Program-made: the position numbers and the translations under genes
Assembly: GCA_964573105.1 (NCBI GenBank)
Contig: CAZNIS010000004.1
Span: forward strand, 1 to 64,000
Origin: CAKZSB01 sp964573105
GTDB lineage: Bacteria; Pseudomonadota; Gammaproteobacteria; Granulosicoccales; Granulosicoccaceae
DNA: 64,000 nucleotides
Direction: 5' to 3'
Notes under the pieces: generated by a model
Databases searched by the model: none
Told to the model about the DNA's origin: nothing
Seen by the model: the letters and a program-made list of their open reading frames with translations, nothing else
Shown here: positions 52,385 to 61,376 of the stretch, one piece after another
Position numbering within the stretch: position 1 is the stretch's first letter
Layout of the letters: each line of letters begins with the position of its first letter

Positions 52385-53710
52385 ATGCCTGTCCCACGTT
52401 TGTATTTGGCCTGGCTGCCCGCTGTCGTCGCGTTGTTGTGCTTGTGCACCAGACCGCTCAGCGCCGGCGATATCGTCGATCTCACCTCTCACACCAATCT
52501 TCGCGGCGCCTGGCTGATCGAACAGCCAGACGCCGTTGAACTGGATGTACGCCTGTTGATTGAAGCTGGCGAATACGACAACACCGGCCTCGAGGGGCTG
52601 GCGCACTATCTGGAGCATCTGGTTTTTCTGTCCGCCGATAAAATCCACGGAGACTTTGGCGATCGCACCGCCAATGCCTGGACATCGCGCAACTGGACGC
52701 TGTACTGGAACAACGGCCCTGTCGCCAACCTTGAGCCGATGTTCGATAATGCTGCAAGGATCTTCTCGCCGGTCGATCTCGATCGCAATTTTGCGCAATC
52801 TGAAGTTGATATCGTCGAGCGCGAATTCGACCTGCGCAATACCGAGTCACCCTGGCTGCAGCTCTACACGAAAATGTACCAGAGTATGTACGCCGGCCAT
52901 CCGTTTGCGCGCTCGGTCATCGGCTCGCGCGATTCGATCAGGCAATTCACTCCACAAGCTACGGCTGAATTTCATCGACAGTGGTACCGCGCCAGCAACG
53001 CCTACTTGCTGGTATCGGGTCCGCTGCGGGCCGATCAGATTATCCCCCAACTTAAGAAACGGTTCGCCGCATTGCCGGCAGGCTCGACCCCACCCCACCA
53101 ATGGAGCAGGCAATCGCGACAGCCCGATTCGATTAACATCGAGATGACGCACCCAACGATTGGTGGCTCACGCGTGCTCTACATTCGCCATGCAGCGGCT
53201 TTGGACGGTATGTCGTCCCGCCAGCAACTGGCCACCTGTGCACTGACGACCGAACTACTCAACTCAGCTCAACCCGGCGGTCTGACCAAGCCACTCTATT
53301 ACGATGAATTTCTGACACTGGAACTGGAAAGCAACTGCGACATACAACCAGATCGCTCGAACCTGCTGCTAATCTGGGCACAGCCTGAAGAAGGCGTGAC
53401 GGCAGAGAAACTGTTTGCGCAGTTTGACCAGACGCTGCCAACCCTGACCAGCCACGAAGCGTTCGACAAATCGATCGAAACCGTCAGGCAGCGATTGATA
53501 AAAACGCTGCAACGCCTTGCTCGCGAGCCACAGCAGGAAACCAACATCGCAACCCTCGGGCTGCTGCTGCACAACGATATCCTCTCAAGCGACGAGTACA
53601 TTGATGACATCAGGTCAGTTCAAACTCGCGACATCAAACGCCTGTTGAGTGCGTTTGCTCAATCTGCCACCAAAGCCCGTGGGCAGATTCACCCGGAGAC
53701 AGGACAATGA
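52385..53710 (+). CDS. M16 family zinc peptidase, catalytically complete
   Basis: 441 residues with a signal peptide (cleavage near 'TRPLSAGD'). The inverted zinc motif HxxEH is present as H74-Y-L-E77-H78 in 'GLAHYLEHLVFLS', with the downstream Glu region 'SEVDIVEREFDLRN'. It is a periplasmic peptidase of the pitrilysin/processing-protease type, half-length, so a partner subunit is expected: the next gene, which overlaps by 4 bp. ATG 52385 has TCCGGAG upstream. Confidence 0.9.
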   Translation: MPVPRLYLAWLPAVVALLCLCTRPLSAGDIVDLTSHTNLRGAWLIEQPDAVELDVRLLIEAGEYDNTGLEGLAHYLEHLVFLSADKIHGDFGDRTANAWTSRNWTLYWNNGPVANLEPMFDNAARIFSPVDLDRNFAQSEVDIVEREFDLRNTESPWLQLYTKMYQSMYAGHPFARSVIGSRDSIRQFTPQATAEFHRQWYRASNAYLLVSGPLRADQIIPQLKKRFAALPAGSTPPHQWSRQSRQPDSINIEMTHPTIGGSRVLYIRHAAALDGMSSRQQLATCALTTELLNSAQPGGLTKPLYYDEFLTLELESNCDIQPDRSNLLLIWAQPEEGVTAEKLFAQFDQTLPTLTSHEAFDKSIETVRQRLIKTLQRLAREPQQETNIATLGLLLHNDILSSDEYIDDIRSVQTRDIKRLLSAFAQSATKARGQIHPETGQ

Positions 53711-55104
53711 AACCATTTTTATTCAAACTGACACTGCCCGGCTTGCTGGCAGTGGTCTTGAGCAGCTGTGCCAGTTTGCCTGGCACGCACAGCGAGCCTG
53801 GCATTATCGAGACACTACAGACGCCCGCAGGCCACAGCTATAGCTATCACCACATGCCGCAGTCCTCGCGCGCGGCAGTGGCGATCAGCTGGCGAGGTGG
53901 CTTCGCGGGGGTTGAGAACGGTAAGGAAAACATTGCGTTTTTTGGCCCGCACATGATGACCGAGGGCGGTGCCGACGGCACGAGTCCGGTCGATCTGGTG
54001 GCAGAATTCGAAGCGCTTGACGCCGGTGCACGTCTGTACTCGGAAGACGATTCGATCCGCGGGTTTATCGTTGCACCCAGCGCCGATTTCCCAACCGCGG
54101 CCACGATCGCCAACAAGGTGCTGGCGAAACCCACGATGGACAAACGCTGGCTTGCGCGATTCAAGCGCGAGCGCAAAACACTCAAGGCGGAACGGCAGGC
54201 GACAGTTGTTGGACAGGCCTGGCACACACTGCGGCAATCAGTCATTGGCCAGCATCGCCTGCAGCAGGCGTGGTCGTGGACATCCATACCCAAAATGGAA
54301 TCCATCTCCATCGACGATATTCGCGACTGGCATCAGACACACCTGTCCAGCAACGACGCGATCATCGCGGTGGCAGGCAATATCGCACCGGATGCGGCAG
54401 CCGCCGCAATCGACACGGCGCTACAGGGCCTGCCAAGCGAACACAAACGCCAGAACTTCAACCCCATCACGCTGACGTTCAACGGCAAAACTATCCTGGT
54501 GCATCGCCCGAACGCTGAAAAATCCTATCTCTTGATCAGCGGCCCACTGCCGCCGGCCTCGCACCCGAACGATCTGTCACACAGCCTCGGCGTAGGCGTG
54601 CTGGGCGAAGGTCAGCATTCGCGTCTATTCAAAACCGTGCGCACCGAACAACGCGCGGCCTATGGGTTTGCGGCGCGCAAATACGCTTTCACGCGGGTTG
54701 GCGACGTGCTGGCGCTGGAGGGCGAAGTAGAAACGGCCAAGATCCCGGCTGTGATCGCTGCGGTTGAGTCCGCCTACAAGCGTTTTGTCGAGAGTGGCAT
54801 CGGCCCGGTGGAGTTTCCGATCGCCCATCGAATCATGAAAAAGCGCACCCGGGAGGCGACGGCAAAACCCTCGACAATCGCCTATCTAATGACCGAATCG
54901 GTGATGCGCAATCGCCCCCAAACTGACGCGATTACCCTTCGAACGCGCGTGGCGGCACTGGATCGCGACGGCGTCAACGCGGCGATCAAAGAGAGCTTTC
55001 CCGCCTTTGATGACATGCTGCGTATTGTTGTCTCACCCGATCGGGATATCGTTGCAGCCGATTGCATCATCAATGATTTCAGGGAGTTCGATTCCTGTCG
55101 TTAA
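53707..55104 (+). CDS. M16 family protein lacking the zinc motif, lipoprotein
   Basis: 465 residues. Lipobox 'LSSCASLPG' near residue 18-24 marks a lipoprotein. The fold follows M16 ('ISIDDIRDWHQTHLSSNDAI', 'YLLISGPLPPASHPNDLSHS', 'GEGQHSRLFKTVRTEQRAAY') but the HxxEH site is replaced by 'KENIAFFGPHMMTEGG', so it is probably the non-catalytic subunit of a heterodimer with the preceding gene. ATGA overlap supports coupled translation. Confidence 0.88.
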   Translation: MKPFLFKLTLPGLLAVVLSSCASLPGTHSEPGIIETLQTPAGHSYSYHHMPQSSRAAVAISWRGGFAGVENGKENIAFFGPHMMTEGGADGTSPVDLVAEFEALDAGARLYSEDDSIRGFIVAPSADFPTAATIANKVLAKPTMDKRWLARFKRERKTLKAERQATVVGQAWHTLRQSVIGQHRLQQAWSWTSIPKMESISIDDIRDWHQTHLSSNDAIIAVAGNIAPDAAAAAIDTALQGLPSEHKRQNFNPITLTFNGKTILVHRPNAEKSYLLISGPLPPASHPNDLSHSLGVGVLGEGQHSRLFKTVRTEQRAAYGFAARKYAFTRVGDVLALEGEVETAKIPAVIAAVESAYKRFVESGIGPVEFPIAHRIMKKRTREATAKPSTIAYLMTESVMRNRPQTDAITLRTRVAALDRDGVNAAIKESFPAFDDMLRIVVSPDRDIVAADCIINDFREFDSCR

Positions 55105-55274
55105 GCAATTGCTAGTTGCCGGCACATTTGTTTTCTCAAGTGCGTACCAATGATGCCGTCAGATACCCAAGCATAGGAGTATCCCGTAGACGTGACTTGA
55201 TAGAGCGCCGCCAGGCGCGTTCCAGCGAACGCGCGCTGTCGTGGGCGAAACAGACACTAAAGTGAACGTCAACC

Positions 55275-57425
55275 ATGAACCCAGGGACGAGGGAAATACG
55301 CCTGATAGGAGGCGTGGCTATAACGGCAGCGGCGGCGATCTGGCTGATTGCCATCACGATGGGGTCGTCGACAACCCATAGCGGCCTTGGCACCCAAATG
55401 GATCAGCGACACGACAGCCTGTCTGAACTGGTCACGTCGATCTCGCTCGAGCATACCAGGCTGCTGAAAGCGACTAGCCAGTACGTCAACGGTATTGGCA
55501 CCCACACCAATCGCGATCTGGCCAACATGGCCCGCCGCTACGGCGAGCGCTTTTCTCTGTTGCGGCCACATCAAATTGCTATCACCTCACACGCAACGGC
55601 TGGCACCGTTGCTCGTGAAGCAAGCTTGATTGTCGACTATCGCCAAAGCTCAGGCATCAACAACTACTCGACGCTTGCGAACTATCACACCGATGCACTG
55701 GCGAAAAAATATATTGACTCGATCTACCATCGGGTGGACGCCGCGATCGAGACACTGCATCACGACGGCAAACCTACCCTGGTCTACGTGCAGACGTTGT
55801 TAGGCTGGCTGCAGCCGGGCGATTTTTCAGAACATTTCTCGATTCGATCGATACTGGATGCGCTGAACGATGACATCAACAAACTCGAAATCGCATCGCT
55901 TGAGCATGCCGAGCATCTGACCGCATTGCGCGAGGCTCAGGAACACACGCTGAGCAATCAACTTCATATCGCCTACGTCCTGATGGCGCTTGGTATTACG
56001 CTGTTGCTCGGTTTGCTCGCAAGCTACATGCGCCACAAATACCGATCGACCAGAGAATTGCGCGAATCAAACGCCAGGCTCTCGCAGGAAATTGAAGCGT
56101 CCGCCCGATTGACGCAGGCACTTCAACATCGTGCAACGCACGACGACCTCAGCGGGCTGTTGAATCGAACCGGATTTCAGACAGCGCTGGACGAATTGCT
56201 GCAATCAGGCGCCGGCAGTCACGGCCTGTGCTATCTGGATCTGGATAGAGTGAAGATCGTCAACGACAGCGGTGGTCACGCGGCAGGAGATGCATTGATC
56301 AAGGTTGTCGCCGACACGCTCACCGCAACGGTGCCAGACAATATCCTGCTGGCCAGATTCGGTGGCGATGAGTTTTTGATACTGGCTCCCAACTGCGAAC
56401 CCGACTATTTCAGGCAGGTGGTGAAACAGTGTTGCGAGACACTGGCACCGCTCAACTTCCACTACGAGGGACGCCGCTACGCGATCACCGGCAGCTTTGG
56501 TGCGTTGCTGTTTGAACCGAAAGACCATACCAGCCACAGCGTGATGACAACGGTCGATGCCGCCTGTTACCAGGCAAAACGTGCAGGCGGGGCACGAATT
56601 TGTTTTCATCACAATGACAACAGCGCACTGGCCGCCCGCCAGTTAGATCTGCAATGGGTGCAAGCCATTGTCGATGCACTGGCACAACAGCGATTCAGGC
56701 TATACCACCAGCCCATTTCGCGAATCGATCCAACCCTCGGCAAACCCATTCACAGTTGGGAAATACTGGTCCGCATGCTGGATAGCAACGGCGAGGTACT
56801 CATGCCGGGCAAATTTCTCGATGTCGCCGAACGCTATGGCCTGGCGTCCAAAGTGGATCGCTGGGTGGTCACCAACACCTTTGCCTGGCTGAATGCCAAT
56901 CGGGATCAACTGGAACAGTTTGATTGCATCAACATTAATCTGTCCGGTCGCTCGATCGGCGATACGCAGTTTCTGGAATTTCTGGAGTCACAGACGGCCA
57001 GCCTAAAGGTGCCTACCGACCGTGTTTGTTTTGAAGTTACCGAGACCAGCATCGCAGGCGACAATGCCCACGCCGCCGTGCAGCGCTTGCGGGAGCTGGC
57101 CTACCAGGTGGCACTCGATGATTTTGGCAGCGGTTTTTCATCGTTCGGCTACCTGGAAGCGCTGCCAGTCGACTATATCAAAATCGATGGCATGTTCGTG
57201 CGCGACATCGATCACAATCCGATTCACCGCGAATTCGTCAAAGCAATCAACTCCGTAGGCAAAGCGATGGGTAAGCAAATCGTGGCCGAGTTTGTCGAAA
57301 ACGAAGCCTCATTGCAAATACTTCACGATCTGGGTGTGGAGTTTGCGCAAGGCTACTACATCGCCAAACCTGCGCCGCTACCAAAATCGCTGACAAGCGA
57401 CACGAGCTGGCAGAAAGCCGCCTGA
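55275..57425 (+). CDS. GGDEF-EAL protein with periplasmic sensor domain
   Basis: 716 residues. Helix at 10-30, a ~220-residue periplasmic helical region, second helix ('IAYVLMALGITLLLGLLASY'), a GGDEF domain with intact 'RFGGDEFLIL', then an EAL domain. The EAL motif reads 'WEILVR' (Leu kept, Ala to Ile), and the other phosphodiesterase residues are present: 'ININLSG', 'CFEVTETS', 'LDDFGSGFSSFGYL', 'YIKIDG' and 'EFVENEASLQ'. Both c-di-GMP synthesis and breakdown are possible; which dominates is unknown. Confidence 0.9.
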   Translation: MNPGTREIRLIGGVAITAAAAIWLIAITMGSSTTHSGLGTQMDQRHDSLSELVTSISLEHTRLLKATSQYVNGIGTHTNRDLANMARRYGERFSLLRPHQIAITSHATAGTVAREASLIVDYRQSSGINNYSTLANYHTDALAKKYIDSIYHRVDAAIETLHHDGKPTLVYVQTLLGWLQPGDFSEHFSIRSILDALNDDINKLEIASLEHAEHLTALREAQEHTLSNQLHIAYVLMALGITLLLGLLASYMRHKYRSTRELRESNARLSQEIEASARLTQALQHRATHDDLSGLLNRTGFQTALDELLQSGAGSHGLCYLDLDRVKIVNDSGGHAAGDALIKVVADTLTATVPDNILLARFGGDEFLILAPNCEPDYFRQVVKQCCETLAPLNFHYEGRRYAITGSFGALLFEPKDHTSHSVMTTVDAACYQAKRAGGARICFHHNDNSALAARQLDLQWVQAIVDALAQQRFRLYHQPISRIDPTLGKPIHSWEILVRMLDSNGEVLMPGKFLDVAERYGLASKVDRWVVTNTFAWLNANRDQLEQFDCININLSGRSIGDTQFLEFLESQTASLKVPTDRVCFEVTETSIAGDNAHAAVQRLRELAYQVALDDFGSGFSSFGYLEALPVDYIKIDGMFVRDIDHNPIHREFVKAINSVGKAMGKQIVAEFVENEASLQILHDLGVEFAQGYYIAKPAPLPKSLTSDTSWQKAA

Positions 57426-57591
57426 TCTCAACCTGTGAGGCCAGTGCAGACAGGCCACCACCGAAAGACGCAATTCAGTTATTTCCGCGCAATTATCCGT
57501 GATACCTTCATTGACCTGAATACAATGCTCCGGCCACCGCACAGGCTCGCCTGATCGGCGTCGGACACCAGGCATCTACAGGTATCTCGTT

Positions 57592-60135
57592 ATGCAAACC
57601 CATGCTCAGGTTGTCGTGATCGGCGGTGGTGTCGTCGGTTGTTCTGTGCTGTTTCATCTGGCGCGCGCCGGCTGGACCGATGCGTTACTGATCGAGCGCT
57701 CGGAGCTGACGTCAGGTTCATCGTGGCACGCCGCCGGCGGCTTTCATACGCTGAACGGCGATCCAAACGTCGCCAAGCTGCAGGCCTACACGGTATCCCT
57801 GTACGAGGAGCTGGAACAGATCTCTGGCCAGTCCTGCGGACTGCATCTGACCGGCGGCGTGATGATGGCCGACAGCGCCGAGCGGATGGACTTTCTGCGC
57901 TATGTGCACGCCACCGGGCGCGCGCTCGGCATGGAAACCGAGATCATCACGCCGGCTGAGGCGAAAGCCATGTTCCCGCTAATGGACGAGCGCAATTTCG
58001 TCGGCGCGCTGTGGGATCCGGTCGAGGGTCATCTCGACCCCTCAGGCACCACCCACGCCTATGCCAAGGCCGCCCAAAATCTCGGCGCCAGCATCGAGCT
58101 TCGCAACCGGGTCGAGGCGCTGTCGCAAACGCCCGACGGCACCTGGCAGGTGCAAACCGAAAAAGGCCTGGTACACGCCGAGCACGTCGTCAACGCCGGT
58201 GGCTTGTGGGCGCGTGAGATCGGCCGCATGGTCGGTGTGGAGCTGCCGGTACTGGCGATGGAACACATGTACCTGCTGACCGACGAAATGCCCGAAGTCG
58301 TCGAATTCAATCAGAACAGTGGGCGCGAGCTCGTGGGCGTCATCGATTTTAAGGGCGAGATCTACACCCGTCAGGAACGCAACGGCCTGTTACTCGGCAC
58401 CTATGAAAAGGCCTGCGTGCCCTGGTCACCCAACACCACCTCATGGGATTTTGGCCACGAACTGTTACAACCCGATCTCGATCGCATCGCCCCGTCGCTT
58501 GAAATCGGATTTAAACATTTTCCCGCATTTGCGCAGGCCGGTATCAAACAAACCATCAACGGCCCATTCACCTTTGCACCGGATGGCAACCCACTGGTCG
58601 GACCGGTTCAGGGCTTAACCAATTTCTGGAGCGCCTGTGCGGTCATGGCAGGATTCAGCCAGGGCGGTGGCGTAGGCCTGGCGCTTGCCAACTGGATGGT
58701 CGATGGCGATCCGGGCCACGACATCTTCGGTATGGACGTCGCCCGCTACGGTGACTTCACCTCACTGCGCTACACCAACGCCAAGGTGCGTGAAAACTAC
58801 TCAAGACGATTCTCGATTCGTTTTCCAAACGAAGAACTTCCCGCCGCACGCCCACAACAAACCACTCCGCTCTACGACATCATGGTGCGCGATAACAACG
58901 CCGTGATGGGCGACACCTGGGGCCTGGAAACACCACTGTGGTTTGCCCCGGAAGGTACAGAAGCCGCAGACGTTCTATCGTTTCATCGCTCCAACGATTT
59001 CGAGCATGTTGGCGACGAAGTGCGGGCCGTACGCGAGGCCGTAGGCGTAACCGAAATTGCAAACTTCGCCAAGTACGAAGTGACCGGTGGTGGTGCCGGC
59101 GGATGGCTGGATCAATTGATGACCAACACCATGCCCGCCACCGGCCGCCTGGTGTTAACTCCGATGCTGAACGAACGCGGCAAACTGATCGGCGACTTCA
59201 CCATCGCCAAGGCTGCCGAGAACCGCTACTACATCTGGGGCTCCACTGCCGCACAGATCTATCATATGCGCTGGTTCGAACAGCATTTGCCGAAAGACGG
59301 TTCAGTGAAGATACACCGCTTCGGCCAGACACTGGTAGGGCTTGGCCTGGCTGGTCCGCGTTCGCGCGATGTGCTGCAAAAACTGGTGGACTGTGATGTC
59401 TCAAACGATGCCCTGAAATTTATGGACCATCGCGCGCTGGACGTGGCCGGCTGCCCCTGCCTGCTAAACCGCATCAGCTATACAGGTGATCTGGGATATG
59501 AGATCTGGATGGAGCCGTGTTACGAGCGGCGGGTTTATCTGGCAATCAAGGAAACTGGTGCCGAGTACGGATTGAAAGATTTTGGTATGCGCGCCCTGTT
59601 ATCCATGCGCCTGGAGAAAAACTTCCCCACCTGGTTTGCCGAGCTGCGCCCGATCTACGGCCCGTTTGAAGCTGACATGGATCGTTTTATCAAATTGCAG
59701 AAAAACGAATTTATCGGGCGTACAGCCGCAGCCACCGAAAACGAAGGAGGCGGCAAATTAAAGCGCGTAACACTGATCGTAGAAACAGAGAACACCGATG
59801 TTATGGGCGACGAGCCAATTTGGGCCAGAGTCGAAAAAGACTACGACAGCGTGGTCAAACCGCACGGCTACGGCGCACCGCGGTTCGACGCGACAGGTAC
59901 AGCCACACCCAGAGCGATTACGCAAGTGGATGGCGACTGGCGCGTGGTGGGTTGGGTGACGTCGGGGGGTTATGGGCATTCGGTGCAAATGTCGCTGGCG
60001 CAGGGTTATATACCAGCTGAGCTTGCAACAGACGACAGGACAGCATTTGAAATAGAGATACTCGGCAACAGATGTCCCGCAACACTCGCGCTAGAACCGC
60101 CGTTTGATCCGCAAGGATTGAAGATGCGTAGTTAA
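57592..60135 (+). CDS. FAD-dependent dimethylglycine/sarcosine dehydrogenase-like enzyme
   Basis: 847 residues, two parts. The N-terminal DAO-type FAD domain opens 'VVVIGGGVVGCSVLFHLARA' and has 'SSWHAAGGFH', where the His is the usual covalent-FAD site. The C-terminal half is a GcvT-like aminomethyl folate domain ('EIANFAKYEVTGGGAGGWLD', 'LGLAGPRSRDVLQKL', 'SYTGDLGYEIWMEP', 'LRPIYGPFEADMDRFIKLQK'). Such enzymes demethylate dimethylglycine, sarcosine or related N-methyl compounds and pass the one-carbon unit to tetrahydrofolate. The exact substrate is not determined; BCCT in this window could supply betaine-type compounds. Confidence 0.9.
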   Translation: MQTHAQVVVIGGGVVGCSVLFHLARAGWTDALLIERSELTSGSSWHAAGGFHTLNGDPNVAKLQAYTVSLYEELEQISGQSCGLHLTGGVMMADSAERMDFLRYVHATGRALGMETEIITPAEAKAMFPLMDERNFVGALWDPVEGHLDPSGTTHAYAKAAQNLGASIELRNRVEALSQTPDGTWQVQTEKGLVHAEHVVNAGGLWAREIGRMVGVELPVLAMEHMYLLTDEMPEVVEFNQNSGRELVGVIDFKGEIYTRQERNGLLLGTYEKACVPWSPNTTSWDFGHELLQPDLDRIAPSLEIGFKHFPAFAQAGIKQTINGPFTFAPDGNPLVGPVQGLTNFWSACAVMAGFSQGGGVGLALANWMVDGDPGHDIFGMDVARYGDFTSLRYTNAKVRENYSRRFSIRFPNEELPAARPQQTTPLYDIMVRDNNAVMGDTWGLETPLWFAPEGTEAADVLSFHRSNDFEHVGDEVRAVREAVGVTEIANFAKYEVTGGGAGGWLDQLMTNTMPATGRLVLTPMLNERGKLIGDFTIAKAAENRYYIWGSTAAQIYHMRWFEQHLPKDGSVKIHRFGQTLVGLGLAGPRSRDVLQKLVDCDVSNDALKFMDHRALDVAGCPCLLNRISYTGDLGYEIWMEPCYERRVYLAIKETGAEYGLKDFGMRALLSMRLEKNFPTWFAELRPIYGPFEADMDRFIKLQKNEFIGRTAAATENEGGGKLKRVTLIVETENTDVMGDEPIWARVEKDYDSVVKPHGYGAPRFDATGTATPRAITQVDGDWRVVGWVTSGGYGHSVQMSLAQGYIPAELATDDRTAFEIEILGNRCPATLALEPPFDPQGLKMRS

Positions 60136-60303
60136 ATTCCAGCGTGTTACCTGCGCAAGCGATACCCGGTGGGAGGACAACCCCGTTGCACGAAAATGCC
60201 GTGACGGGCTCGATACACGTTGGAGTACAGGCTTTAGCCGCCGCGCTATATTTGGAAAAAGCAGCCTCTACCCCGTACTCCAGCAAGCGACACTCCCCTC
60301 TTA

Positions 60304-60333
60304 CATTTTCCCGGATCGGAGATCTGGTCCCAC
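60304..60333 (+). repeat. Interspersed hairpin repeat, copy D
   Basis: CATTTTC, stem CCGGATC-GGA-GATCTGG (one G-T pair), then TCCCAC, followed by module two 'CTCGGCGGGAGGACAAGCC'. The flanks match copies A-C; the stem bases differ with pairing kept. Confidence 0.7.
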
Positions 60334-60771
60334 CACACTCGGCGGGAGGACAAGCCAGAAAACCAGATTTTCGTCCAACAATAACCTACGTCTTCTCCTC
60401 CAACAAAAAATACTCAGCACCCTCAAGCTCAGGCAAACGGCGATGGTAATGCGTCTGTTCAACGAAACGCCGCGTTTCGGCGAGATCTTGTTGCGGTGAG
60501 CAATCAGGCCACGGTCAAGGTGTAGCCGGTGACTGGTGGGAGCAGCACCTTCTTTTAGCGAGATTCCAGCAGTAAAGACACAACGTGTCGCAGCAGGAGC
60601 CGTTGTGGTGTGTACTTTGCTCTTGTCGAAATTACAAACATCCTGCTTCGACTTGTTCACCGCCCGGTGGTCAGCAACCACCTCTCGATGCATTCGCTAC
60701 GCTCAATGTCGGGCACGCTTAGGCTTTGCTTCCCTGCGGCCGACCTACCACGACTCGGCAAAAAACTTAAC

Positions 60772-60999
60772 GCAACGTGTATCAACACGAGCCGTACTGC
60801 GGTTAAACGCCCTCTGAGGGCTTTGGACAAATTCAGCGACAAGGGGTTTCGCGACAGGACGTCGCGATAAGCGCTGCGCGCACACGGACGTTCGCTCAAC
60901 GCGGCCCCGCCAGTCGATGGATTCGTCCAAAGTGGCGACGGCCATAACCGAAGCGGGTAAAAGCGTTTTGGTACTTTTGCGCTTTTTCAAAAGTACATA
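60772..60999. repeat. 228-bp direct repeat, copy 1
   Basis: Starts GCAACGTGT and ends AAGTACATA; nearly identical to the copy at 61070-61299 with scattered single-base changes. It contains the hairpins GCCCTC-T-GAGGGC and GTACTTTTG-CGCTTTTT-CAAAAGTAC (9-bp perfect stem). Confidence 0.85.
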
Positions 61000-61069
61000 T
61001 ACCCGCTCTGGCAAGTTCGTGGGCCGGGGGCCTCCTCCCACACAAAAACCACATAAATACGTGTTCTTC

Positions 61070-61299
61070 GCAACGTGTGTCAGCACGAGCCGTACTGCTG
61101 TTAAACGCCCTCTGAGGGCTTTGGACAAATTCAGCGACAAGGGGTTTCGCGGCAGGACGTCGCGATAAGCACTGTGCGCACACGGACGTGCGCTCAGCGC
61201 GGCCCCGCCAGTCGATGGAATTGTCCAAAGTGGCGACAGCCATAACCGAAGCGGGTAAAAAGCGTTTTGGTACTTTTGCGCTTTTTCAAAAGTACATAA
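61070..61299. repeat. 228-bp direct repeat, copy 2
   Basis: Second copy, one A longer in a run before AGCGTTTTGG. The two are separated by 70 bp of unique sequence. Both internal hairpins are fully kept, and the copy ends just before the xsc terminator. Confidence 0.85.
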
Positions 61300-61310
61300 T
61301 CTCACAAATG

Positions 61311-61339
61311 AAAACGGCCACCCAACAATGGGTGGCCGT
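61311..61339 (-). terminator. Terminator of xsc
   Basis: On the minus strand ACGGCCACCC pairs perfectly with GGGTGGCCGT around a 6-nt loop, then TTTTC; about 38 bp after the xsc stop. Confidence 0.88.
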
Positions 61340-61376
61340 CACTCACAACCTACCAATACAACTCAACAAAAAAAAC

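Larger units (their letters stand above)
60136..61376. other. Repeat-rich intergenic region
   Basis: 1.24 kb without a credible gene. Contents: a lone second module of the interspersed repeat near 60170; copy D of the hairpin repeat; a perfect hairpin CGAAACG-CCG-CGTTTCG at 60463-60479; GGTGGT-CAGCA-ACCACC at about 60664-60680; two direct copies of a 228-bp element; and the xsc terminator. Frames of up to 186 codons occur inside the repeats on both strands but simply mirror the duplication. Confidence 0.75.

Noticed and set aside
60301..61305. Frames of up to 186 codons in the repeat region before xsc
   Set aside because: They exist because the 228-bp element is duplicated; the translation repeats itself and has no start signals.
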